A DNA stretch of 6,113 nucleotides from an uncultured Lachnospiraceae bacterium (GTDB lineage Bacteria; Bacillota; Clostridia; Lachnospirales; Lachnospiraceae), in NCBI GenBank assembly GCA_947594085.1, contig CANQEB010000153.1, positions 1 through 6,113 on the forward strand, given 5' to 3'. The notes under the pieces are model-generated. The model had not been told where the DNA came from and ran no database searches. It was given only the letters and a program-made list of their open reading frames with translations. Made by a program: the position numbers and the translations under genes. Below are positions 1-6,113 of the stretch, one piece after another. The number at the start of each line of letters is the position of its first letter. Positions within the stretch are counted from its first letter, which is position 1.

Positions 1-388
1 GCTGATCTGTGTGGGCAACTGGTCCATCACCTGTCTGATGGAGGGCGAAGGGCGCTTAAAGGACATCGCGATCGCGATCGGCTACGCGCTGATCCCGATG
101 ATCGTGTGCTTCAACATCGGCACGATCTTCAGCCAGTTCGTCTCCCTGGAGGAGGGGGCGTTCTACTGGATCATCATAGCGCTGGGCATCGCCTACGGAC
201 TGATCATGATGCTGATGGGGATCATGGTGGTGCACAACTACACGTTGGCGAAGACGTTGGTGACGATCCTACTCACTTTTATCGCAGTGTTTATCATCAT
301 CTTTGTGGTGCTGCTGTTCGTGAATCTGATCAATCAGGTATACAGTTTCTTCTACAGTATTTACCAGGAACTGATGTACCGGGCATAG
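1..388 (+). CDS. Yip1-family-like integral membrane protein, C-terminal fragment
   Basis: The reading frame is open from base 2 to a TAG at 386-388, giving about 128 residues with no start in the window; the GTG at 11 lies in the middle of the domain and is not a convincing start. The fragment opens with a soluble-facing stretch containing WSITCLMEGEGRLKD, then long hydrophobic segments (GYALIPMIVCFNIG, YWIIIALGIAYGLIMMLMG, and TLVTILLTFIAVFIIIFVVLL), ending with a short amphipathic tail. The pattern 'W-x-x-x-x-L-M-x-G-E-G-x-x-K-D-I' followed by 'YALIP' is what I recall from the C-terminal half of bacterial Yip1-domain proteins. Its role is unknown; bacterial Yip1 members are poorly characterised. 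The stop lies 12 bases before the next gene and its last bases form part of that gene's ribosome binding site, so the two are probably co-transcribed. The missing N-terminal part could carry another domain. Family call is from memory of motifs, not a search. Confidence 0.72.
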   Translation, partial: LICVGNWSITCLMEGEGRLKDIAIAIGYALIPMIVCFNIGTIFSQFVSLEEGAFYWIIIALGIAYGLIMMLMGIMVVHNYTLAKTLVTILLTFIAVFIIIFVVLLFVNLINQVYSFFYSIYQELMYRA

Positions 389-400
389 GAGGGGGACGAA

Positions 401-2989
401 ATGCGTACAAGAAAAAAAGTCGTGATCGGGCTTGTGGTCCTCATCCTGGCGGTGGTCGCAGGCTGGTTCGGATGGTGGCTCTACCGCTACCACTTTTACA
501 ATGAATACAAGGAAGCGCTTTCTTCTTATGAATATGAGGAGGGTGGCTCCTTTACGCCGCTCGCGGAGGAGGAGAGCGATGTGGAGGGCATGAAGCTCGC
601 GGCGCAGAACGATATCCTGAAGCTCTACGCGAACACGGAAACTGGAGAGGTGGCTGTGGTCGACAAGCGCAACGGACAGATTACCTACTCGAATCCGCCG
701 GACGCGGATGAGGACGCGGTGGCGAGCGGCACGAACAAGAGCTTCCTGAAATCGCAGCTGATTGTGGATTATTTCAACACATCCAGGACGGAGGGCACGC
801 TGGATTCTTACAGCTACTGTACGGAGAAGGAAGACCAGCTCGCGGTTGAGAGGATCGAAAATGGGATCCGCTTTCTCTACACGATCGGCGATCTGTCGAA
901 CAGGACCGGCCTTGTGCCGCAGTATATCAGCATTGAGACGCTGGAGAATGTGCTGGCGGCGCTCCCGGAGGAGGACGCAAGTTTCGTGGACATGAAATAC
1001 ATGGACAGCGATGTGGCGGAGAATTACAAGGAGCTGCTTCCGGCGGCCGCGAAGGGCGCCTCCCAGCTGCGAAAGCTGAACAAATATTTCGAGGAGGCAG
1101 GCTTCACGAACGAGGATTATCTGCGCGAGATGGAAAACTCCGGCGTGGAAGGCGCAGTGCCGATCTCCTTTGAGATTCCGTTGGAGTATCGTTTAAACGG
1201 CGACGCGGTGGACGTGTCCATTCCGATGAGTCAGGTGGTGGAGAACGGCGGGGGCGCGATCTTCCGCATCCAGCTGCTGCGCTATTTCGGCGCGGCCGGC
1301 AAGGACGAGGAGGGCTACATGCTCGTCCCGAACGGCTCCGGTTCCCTGATCTACTTCAACAATGGAAAAACCACGGCGGACAACTATTCCGAGTACATGT
1401 ACGGCATCGATCCGCTGGCCGCGGAGTATACGGTGCTGGAGAACACGGAGAATCCCAAGTTGGCGCTGTATGGGCTCTTCCGCGAGAAGAACGGCATCTT
1501 CGCCACGATCGAGGACGGCGCGAGCTTTGCGTACTTGAATGCGGGTGTCGCGGGCAAGATCAACGAGTACAACTACGTGTATCCGACCTTCGTGATGCGC
1601 GGGAACGACAAGCTTTCCATGTTCGGCACCACCGGAAACGAGGCGGACATCCCGATCGTGGAGAAGAATTTCTATGACGCGAACCTCACGGTGAAGTACA
1701 CGATGCTTCCCGAGGAGGACGCAAGCTACGTGGGAGCGGCGAATTATTACCGCAATCGTCTTCTGGACGAGGGCGTGCTGACAGCGAAGGAGGAGACGGA
1801 CGGCGACATCAAGTTCTACTACGATGTGCTGGGCGGCGTGGACATGACGAAGTTCTTTCTCGGCACGCAATACCAGGGTCTGTACGCGATGACGACCTTC
1901 GAGGAAGCGCAGGAGATGTCGGACGACCTGAAGGGGCTGGGCGTCTCCAATCAGGTGATGAATTTCCAAGGCTGGATGAACCGCGGCTATTACCACGATG
2001 TGGTAGACAAGCTGAAGATCCCGCGGGCGGTCGGCAGCAAGCTGAGTCTGGGAACCTTAAACGACACGCTGGAGCGAAACGGCGGGACGCTTTACGCGGA
2101 CGTGGCGCTTCAGCAGGTGACATACGTCAGCAAGCGCTACTCGGAGAACAATGAGACAGCGCGTTACTACGGCGGCGGCTACATCGCCGAGTTCGGACTG
2201 GTGAATCCGTCCACGTTGAGGCGAACCTCGGGGCTTGGCTATGAAGAGAACCATTACTATCTGATATCGCCGAAATTTCTGCCACGCTATGTAAACAGCT
2301 TTGCGTCCAAGATCCAGAAGTACAATGTGGACGGTATTTCCCTGAGGGATTTGGGAAATGAGCTGCATTCCGATAAGAAACGGACGAACGTCATCAGCAG
2401 AGAGCAAGCGCTCGATGTGGTGAAGGATTCCCTTGCGAAGCTCTCAGACACCGGGAAAAAGCTTCTCGTGAACGACGGAAACGACTACTCCTTCGCCTAC
2501 GCGGATGACATCATCAACGCGCCGCTGACGGACAACGATTACTATATCGTGGATGAGACGGTTCCGTTCTATGAGATGCTGATCCACGGGAGCATCGATT
2601 ACTCGGGTTCTGCGATCAACTTGAGCGACAGCTATGACCGCGCGGAGCTCGTGCTGAACCTGATCGAGACGGGCGCCTCCCCGCACTTCATGTTCTCGGC
2701 GAAGAATTCGAGCGAGATCAAGAACACGGGCCTGAACCGCTTCTGCTCCACGACTTACGAGAGCTGGAAGGACGACGCTCTCGAGATTTACACGGAGGTG
2801 AACGAGGCGCTGAAGGATGTGAAGGACAGTGTGATCGTGAACCACGAGATCTTGAATGACCACCTTCGCGTCGTCACCTACGAGAACGGCGTGAAGATCT
2901 ACGTGAACACCGGGACGAAGGATGAGAGCGTGGACGGCGTTACGGTTCCGGCGAGGGCTTACGCGATAGGAGGTGAGGCAGATGAATAA
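401..2989 (+). CDS. Membrane-anchored DUF5696-type exported protein, possible glycoside hydrolase fold
   Basis: This encodes 862 residues. The start ATG is 8 bases after AGGAGG (387-392). Residues 1-7 are basic and 8-30 hydrophobic with no signal-peptidase site or lipobox Cys, so it is read as an N-terminal anchor with the rest outside the cell. Residues about 60-440 look beta-rich, opening with a 'NDILKLYANTETGEVAVVD' stretch like the beta-sandwich that precedes barrels in several glycosidase families. Residue 448 starts an NYYRNRLLDEG linker. Residues about 475-780 look like a TIM-barrel-type region: an EEA-rich helix, NFQGW at 521-525, VDGISLRDLGNE at 643-654, NDGND at 691-695, YADD at 700-703 and DETVPFY at 718-724. 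Residues about 810-857 (LRVVTYENGVKIYVNTG and following) resemble the beta C-cap of such enzymes. Asp644, Asp650, Glu654, Asp718 and Glu719 are candidate acidic residues, unproven. The DUF5696 name and its association with sugar permeases are recalled; enzymatic activity and substrate are inference. It overlaps the next gene by 8 bases. Confidence 0.75.
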   Translation: MRTRKKVVIGLVVLILAVVAGWFGWWLYRYHFYNEYKEALSSYEYEEGGSFTPLAEEESDVEGMKLAAQNDILKLYANTETGEVAVVDKRNGQITYSNPPDADEDAVASGTNKSFLKSQLIVDYFNTSRTEGTLDSYSYCTEKEDQLAVERIENGIRFLYTIGDLSNRTGLVPQYISIETLENVLAALPEEDASFVDMKYMDSDVAENYKELLPAAAKGASQLRKLNKYFEEAGFTNEDYLREMENSGVEGAVPISFEIPLEYRLNGDAVDVSIPMSQVVENGGGAIFRIQLLRYFGAAGKDEEGYMLVPNGSGSLIYFNNGKTTADNYSEYMYGIDPLAAEYTVLENTENPKLALYGLFREKNGIFATIEDGASFAYLNAGVAGKINEYNYVYPTFVMRGNDKLSMFGTTGNEADIPIVEKNFYDANLTVKYTMLPEEDASYVGAANYYRNRLLDEGVLTAKEETDGDIKFYYDVLGGVDMTKFFLGTQYQGLYAMTTFEEAQEMSDDLKGLGVSNQVMNFQGWMNRGYYHDVVDKLKIPRAVGSKLSLGTLNDTLERNGGTLYADVALQQVTYVSKRYSENNETARYYGGGYIAEFGLVNPSTLRRTSGLGYEENHYYLISPKFLPRYVNSFASKIQKYNVDGISLRDLGNELHSDKKRTNVISREQALDVVKDSLAKLSDTGKKLLVNDGNDYSFAYADDIINAPLTDNDYYIVDETVPFYEMLIHGSIDYSGSAINLSDSYDRAELVLNLIETGASPHFMFSAKNSSEIKNTGLNRFCSTTYESWKDDALEIYTEVNEALKDVKDSVIVNHEILNDHLRVVTYENGVKIYVNTGTKDESVDGVTVPARAYAIGGEADE
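2968..2976 (+). promoter_or_regulatory. Ribosome binding site deciding the permease start at 2982
   Basis: AGGAGGTGA is a near-perfect anti-16S match, lying inside the last codons of the upstream gene. AGGAGG ends at 2973, 8 bases before the ATG at 2982. A GTG at 2973, which would add three residues, sits inside the Shine-Dalgarno itself and therefore cannot be served by it. The ATG is chosen. Confidence 0.88.
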
Positions 2990-3902
2990 GAAAAAGAAAA
3001 AGCTGACGCTTTCCAGAAAGCGCAGCATCACCGGCTTTCTGTTTATCCTGCCGTGGCTGATCGGTTTTATATGGTTCTACGCGAGAAGCCTGTTTCTGTC
3101 AATCGAGTTCTCCCTGTCGAACCTGACGGTGAACCCGGGCGGCGGATATTCGCTGGATTTTGTAGGGCTGGATAATTTCCTCTACGCGTTTCGCGCGCAC
3201 GCCACCTACAAGCAGGTGCTGACCACGTCCATCGGCAACATGCTGATCGACGTGCCGCTGATCACCTTCTTCAGCCTGTTCATGGCGCTGCTTTTGAACA
3301 AGAAATTCCGCGGAAGGACGTTGGTGCGTGCCATCTTTTTCCTGCCGGTGATTCTGAATTCCGAGGCGATCACGGCCGCGATGAATCTGATCCGGACCAT
3401 GATGAGCGGCGGTATCTCCAGCGCGAGCGCAGAGATGGCGGAGGCCGCGGCTGGGACCGGCGTGGGGCTGACCTACTATATCGAGATGTTCAGCAACTTA
3501 GGGTTGCCGGACTCGATTATCACCTACATCGCGGGGGCGGTGGACCGGATTAGCGATATCATAAACGCGTCCGGCGTGCAGATCATCATCTTCATCGCCG
3601 CGCTGCAGTCGATTCCGGAGTCCATGTACGAGGTGGCGAAGATCGAGGGCTCCACGGCCTACGAGACCTTCTGGAAGGTGACATTCCCTCTTGTGATGCC
3701 GCACATCGTCACGAATGTGGTCTACACTGTCGTCGACAGCTTCACGCAGTCTGAGGTAGTGGAGCTGGCTTACAACACCGCTTTCAAGGAGATGAACTAC
3801 GGACTGAGCTCCGTGTTCAGCCTGGTGTCCACGGTGGTCACCTGTTTGATTCTGGTGATTGTCTGCCGCTTCATACAGAAGCGAACGTTCTACTATAACT
3901 AA
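2982..3902 (+). CDS. CUT1-type carbohydrate ABC transporter permease, MalF-like subunit
   Basis: This encodes 306 residues of a multi-pass inner-membrane protein, one half of the translocation channel of a sugar ABC importer. The N-terminus is strongly basic (MNKKKKK), then a first membrane segment at about 16-40 containing FLFILPWLIGFIWF, a hallmark of MalF/UgpA-type permeases. FVGLDNF follows, then membrane segments around 75-100 and 105-125. The cytoplasmic EAA loop that docks with the ATPase runs from about 216 to 240: YEVAKIEGSTAYETFWKVTF and then PLVMP. The usual EAAxxDG is here EVAxxEG, with Glu217, Glu222 and Gly223. A long extracytoplasmic segment rich in Ala, Ser and Gly occupies about 140-197. 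I recall a similar long loop and a following SGVQ motif in permeases next to DUF5696 genes. It starts 8 bases before the upstream stop, so translation is probably coupled, and the partner permease follows after 15 bases. Substrate cannot be read from the sequence; an oligosaccharide is likely. Confidence 0.93.
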   Translation: MNKKKKKLTLSRKRSITGFLFILPWLIGFIWFYARSLFLSIEFSLSNLTVNPGGGYSLDFVGLDNFLYAFRAHATYKQVLTTSIGNMLIDVPLITFFSLFMALLLNKKFRGRTLVRAIFFLPVILNSEAITAAMNLIRTMMSGGISSASAEMAEAAAGTGVGLTYYIEMFSNLGLPDSIITYIAGAVDRISDIINASGVQIIIFIAALQSIPESMYEVAKIEGSTAYETFWKVTFPLVMPHIVTNVVYTVVDSFTQSEVVELAYNTAFKEMNYGLSSVFSLVSTVVTCLILVIVCRFIQKRTFYYN

Positions 3903-3917
3903 GAAAGGAGAGAAAAG

Positions 3918-4916
3918 ATGGAAAAGGCAAAGAAGAAATCATTGCTTGTCCGGTACCGCGAGTTGATGGCGGATAGTCAGTTCACCAACGACCGCACACG
4001 CTGGGCGGGCAATGTGAAGAAGTTTATCCTGTTTGCTTTCCGCCTGGTGCTGATCGTCGGCGTGTGCTATGTCATCTTAGGCCCGGTCATCGGTATCGTC
4101 AGCAGCTCTTTTTTCTCCGATGCGGACAGCTACAATCCGATGGTATACCTGATCCCGCAGGAGCCCACCTTAGGGCGCTATACGATGGCGGCACAGTACC
4201 TGAACTACGGGAAGACCGTGACGGCCTCCCTGCTGTACTCTCTGTCACTGATGTTGATTCAGGTATTCATCTGTTCCATGGTGGGTTACGGATTCGCAAG
4301 ATACAATTTTCCGCTGAAAAATGTCTTATTTGCGTGCGTGGTCGTCATGATCGTCATTCCTACCGACACGATCATGCTCCCGCTGTATATGACATTTGCG
4401 AAATTTGATATCTTTGGAATTATAAAGGCAATACGGGGGGACGCTGTCAACCTCCTGTCCACGCCGATCCCGATGTACATTCTGACATTGTTCGGTTGTG
4501 GACTCCGATCCGGGCTGTACATTTACATTTTCAACCAGTTCTTCCGCGGACTTCCGAAAGAGATTGAGGAAGCGGCGTTTGTGGATGGAGCCGGGACGCT
4601 GTATACGTATTTTCGTATCATGCTTGTAAATGCGCTGCCTTCGGTCGTCACCGTAGCGATCTTCTCTATGGTGTGGCAGTACAACGATACCTTCTACGCG
4701 AACCTGTTTCTGATCAGCAACGACATCGTGATCAGTAAGCGCATCGCCACGATCGAAGCGTCGATTTCCAATGTGGAGAAGATCCTGGATCCCAATATCC
4801 TGGAGCTGTTTGTGGACGCGGGTATCGTGCTGATCATGATCCCGATTGTGATCATCTACATTTTGCTGCAGAAGCAGTTCATAGAGGGTGTTGAGCGAAG
4901 CGGTATCGTCGGGTAG
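3918..4916 (+). CDS. CUT1-type carbohydrate ABC transporter permease, MalG-like subunit
   Basis: This encodes 332 residues and is the second channel subunit, expected to pair with the product of the preceding gene. The ATG lies 7 bases after AAAGGAG (3904-3910). An unusually long, charged cytoplasmic N-terminus of about 35 residues precedes the first membrane segment (about 35-60, containing FRLVLIVGVCYVILGPVIGI). Then come a periplasmic-side segment with YNPMVYLIPQEPTLGRY, membrane segments near 95-122 with the family motif GYGFARYNFPLKN, and further segments near 130-155 and 175-205. The EAA loop is canonical: EEAAFVDGAG, with Glu218, Asp223 and Gly224, running to Pro241. A last hydrophobic segment (VLIMIPIVIIYILLQKQF) precedes a short GIVG tail; a C-terminal FVEGvxxGavKG-like ending is typical of MalG proteins and here reads FIEGVERSGIVG. 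The sequence around 4380-4440 looks more AT-rich than its surroundings but the frame is intact. Confidence 0.94.
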   Translation: MEKAKKKSLLVRYRELMADSQFTNDRTRWAGNVKKFILFAFRLVLIVGVCYVILGPVIGIVSSSFFSDADSYNPMVYLIPQEPTLGRYTMAAQYLNYGKTVTASLLYSLSLMLIQVFICSMVGYGFARYNFPLKNVLFACVVVMIVIPTDTIMLPLYMTFAKFDIFGIIKAIRGDAVNLLSTPIPMYILTLFGCGLRSGLYIYIFNQFFRGLPKEIEEAAFVDGAGTLYTYFRIMLVNALPSVVTVAIFSMVWQYNDTFYANLFLISNDIVISKRIATIEASISNVEKILDPNILELFVDAGIVLIMIPIVIIYILLQKQFIEGVERSGIVG

Positions 4917-4933
4917 GAGACAAAAAAAGAAGA

Positions 4934-4939
4934 AGGAGG
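4934..4939 (+). promoter_or_regulatory. Ribosome binding site supporting a TTG start at 4948
   Basis: AGGAGG in a purine-rich 31-base gap is followed by an 8-base A-rich spacer and then TTG at 4948-4950. The TTG opens directly onto a signal peptide n-region (KARK). The first in-frame ATG (4981) would delete the basic n-region and has no Shine-Dalgarno at a suitable distance, so TTG is the better start. Confidence 0.85.
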
Positions 4940-4947
4940 ATAAAAAA

Positions 4948-6113
4948 TTGAAAGCAAGAAAAATCATCACGTTATCTCTGATGTCCGCCGTGCTCGGCAC
5001 AGTGGCGTTCGGAGGAATGAATGCGATGGCAGGTGAAGACGGTGCGGCAGCGGCCAGCATCGACTTTGAGGACGGCCTGTTCGGCTTTGCGGGAGTGGAC
5101 AAATCCGTGAATTCCGCGGGCGACGTCGGTTCTCTGGAAGTGGTTGACTACAACGGTTCCAAGGCGCTGAAGGTGACGTCCAATGGCAAGGCGATGTTCG
5201 TCGGTTTCCAGGCGGACGCGCTCCTGGGCGACAACATCGGGAATGTGGCTTCGATCGACATGACGATCGGAAGCGAGAACCCGGACGGCGAGTTCGGCGC
5301 GGTGTCCGGCAATATCTACGCTTTCGTGGGTGAGGATCTGGCGAAGACCAACAATCCGTGGTCGGTTTATCTGGAGACCGCGAATCCGAAGACTGTAAGC
5401 TATGCATTGCCGGAGGGAAGCACCATGGTTCCGGGCAGCTATATCGTCGTCTCTCTGGAGACGGATACCAAGAAAGACAAGGGCGCGACCCCGGCGAATA
5501 TGTACATTGACGATATCGCGTTCAAGGATGCGGACGGCAACGTGCTTCCGGTGGATACCTCCGCGGAGTATGTGGCGGTGGCTACAGGTGTGGATCGCTC
5601 CAACTTGTATGCGCTGTCGGGGGCTGTGGAGTTTGCAGACTTCGCGTGCTCGGGCGACGGCTGGGCACAGAATGGCTTTGAAATGCCGCAGGAGATCCTC
5701 GACGCGCTCGTTCCGGGCAGCGTGATTGAGATCAGCTATACCAGCGAAGCGGGCGATATGTGGATCGTACTGCCGGATGCGACTGCAGGCTGGACGAGAA
5801 TCGCGGACGGCAGCACCGGCGATCTGGCATTCATCAACAATTCCAAGAATATCGCGCAGATCACCTATGAGCAGATCGCTGCGGTTCTTGGCGACGACGT
5901 GAGCGCATGGGGTCCGAGACTGCAGTGCGAAGCGTCGGGCGCATGGGAAGTGCAGTCTGTGAAGGTCGGCAAGGCAGTGGTGCAGCCGGCGGTTACGAAC
6001 GCGGTGGAATTTGCTGGCTTTGCGTGCAGCGGCGACGGCTGGGCACAGAACGGCTTTGACATGCCGCAGGAGATCCTCGACGCGCTCGTTCCGGGCAGCG
6101 TGGTAGAGATCAC
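4948..6113 (+). CDS. Secreted protein with CBM-like domain and 126-residue tandem repeats, 3' end missing
   Basis: The frame is open from TTG at 4948 to the window edge (388 full codons, no stop). Residues 1-28 form a signal peptide: basic KARK, hydrophobic core, and an AMA site predicting cleavage after Ala28. There is no lipobox Cys, so it is not a typical Gram-positive solute-binding lipoprotein. Residues about 37-205 form one domain, opening with SIDFEDG (37-43) and closing with YIDDIAF (186-192) and GNVLPVD. An opening FEDG and a closing YIDD are typical of jelly-roll carbohydrate-binding modules such as the CBM4/9/22 type, so glycan binding is inferred. A second kind of unit starts at 226 (AVEFADFACSGDGWAQNGF) and recurs at 352. 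It is rich in Trp (239, 272, 282, 321, 333) and has Cys at 234 and 327. I do not recognise its family. Being downstream of two sugar permeases, it may capture or bind the glycan; a catalytic or anchoring domain could follow beyond the edge. Confidence 0.82.
   Translation, partial: MKARKIITLSLMSAVLGTVAFGGMNAMAGEDGAAAASIDFEDGLFGFAGVDKSVNSAGDVGSLEVVDYNGSKALKVTSNGKAMFVGFQADALLGDNIGNVASIDMTIGSENPDGEFGAVSGNIYAFVGEDLAKTNNPWSVYLETANPKTVSYALPEGSTMVPGSYIVVSLETDTKKDKGATPANMYIDDIAFKDADGNVLPVDTSAEYVAVATGVDRSNLYALSGAVEFADFACSGDGWAQNGFEMPQEILDALVPGSVIEISYTSEAGDMWIVLPDATAGWTRIADGSTGDLAFINNSKNIAQITYEQIAAVLGDDVSAWGPRLQCEASGAWEVQSVKVGKAVVQPAVTNAVEFAGFACSGDGWAQNGFDMPQEILDALVPGSVVEI
5623..6113 (+). repeat. In-frame tandem repeat, 378-base (126-residue) period
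   Basis: Unit 1 spans 5623-6000 and unit 2 starts at 6001 and is cut off at 6113. Over the 113 bases that can be compared I count 13 mismatches, and over 37 residues only three differences (Asp/Gly, Glu/Asp, Ile/Val), all small or conservative. Bases 5683-5724 and 6061-6102 are identical for 42 bases. Unit 1 ends in KVGKAVVQPAVTN, a likely linker between modules. How many copies follow cannot be seen. Confidence 0.92.

Noticed and set aside
67..80. GCGATCGCGATCG palindromic stretch
   Set aside because: It encodes Ile-Ala-Ile-Ala in the Yip1-like membrane segment and is explained by codon repetition; no array of such sites is present.
1193..1996. 267-codon open frame on the minus strand inside the DUF5696-type gene
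   Set aside because: It is rich in Arg, His, Val and Leu as expected from antisense reading of GC-rich codons, has no convincing ribosome binding site and lies wholly within a well-supported gene.
2973..2981. GTG at 2973 as the start of the MalF-like permease
   Set aside because: It lies inside the Shine-Dalgarno sequence; ATG at 2982 has the correct spacing.
2444..3031. 195-codon minus-strand open frame across the junction of the DUF5696-type gene and the MalF-like gene
   Set aside because: Antisense shadow: its apparent hydrophobic start (FFFFLFICL) is the complement of the poly-Lys codons of the MalF-like N-terminus.
4917..4947. Possible terminator or promoter between the MalG-like gene and the secreted protein gene
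   Set aside because: The gap is a purine-rich ribosome binding region with no inverted repeat, no T-run and no convincing -35/-10 pair.
4326..5102. 258-codon minus-strand open frame covering the end of the MalG-like gene and the start of the secreted protein gene
   Set aside because: Its composition (many His, Asp, Arg, Gln) is that of a shadow frame; the sense strand here carries a clear EAA loop, ribosome binding site and signal peptide.
5402..5725. 107-codon plus-strand open frame rich in Arg
   Set aside because: Out of frame with the secreted protein, whose repeats and signal peptide fix the true frame; the Arg-rich product is a frame artefact.

Overview
The window looks like part of one tightly packed, rightward-transcribed operon from a Gram-positive anaerobe of the Clostridia. 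A fairly GC-rich Lachnospiraceae-type genome is my best guess. The reasons are strong AGGAGG ribosome binding sites before every complete gene, very short or negative intergenic gaps, and the gene set itself: Yip1-like membrane protein, DUF5696-type protein, two MalF/MalG-type permeases. The taxonomic call is inferred from gene content and style. No rRNA, tRNA, mobile element or CRISPR array is visible.

Layout: (1) bases 1-388 hold the C-terminal end of a multi-pass membrane protein resembling the Yip1 family, truncated by the window edge. (2) 401-2989 encodes an 862-residue protein with one N-terminal membrane anchor and a large exported part. It resembles DUF5696 proteins and, by my reading, has a glycoside-hydrolase-like architecture. 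(3) 2982-3902 and 3918-4916 encode the two inner-membrane permeases of a CUT1-type carbohydrate ABC importer. (4) 4948-6113 is the start of a secreted protein with a TTG start codon, a signal peptide, a carbohydrate-binding-module-like first domain, and then a 126-residue unit that begins to repeat. It runs off the right edge.

Working model (inference): the anchored DUF5696 protein and the repeat-bearing secreted protein handle a glycan outside the membrane, and the permease pair imports the product. The solute-binding lipoprotein and the ATPase such an importer needs are not in the window. The ATPase may be a shared MsmX/UgpC-type subunit encoded elsewhere, and the binding protein may lie farther downstream. 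No gene-free stretch reaches even 50 bases, and I see no promoter or intrinsic terminator, so transcription probably enters from upstream and continues past the right edge.
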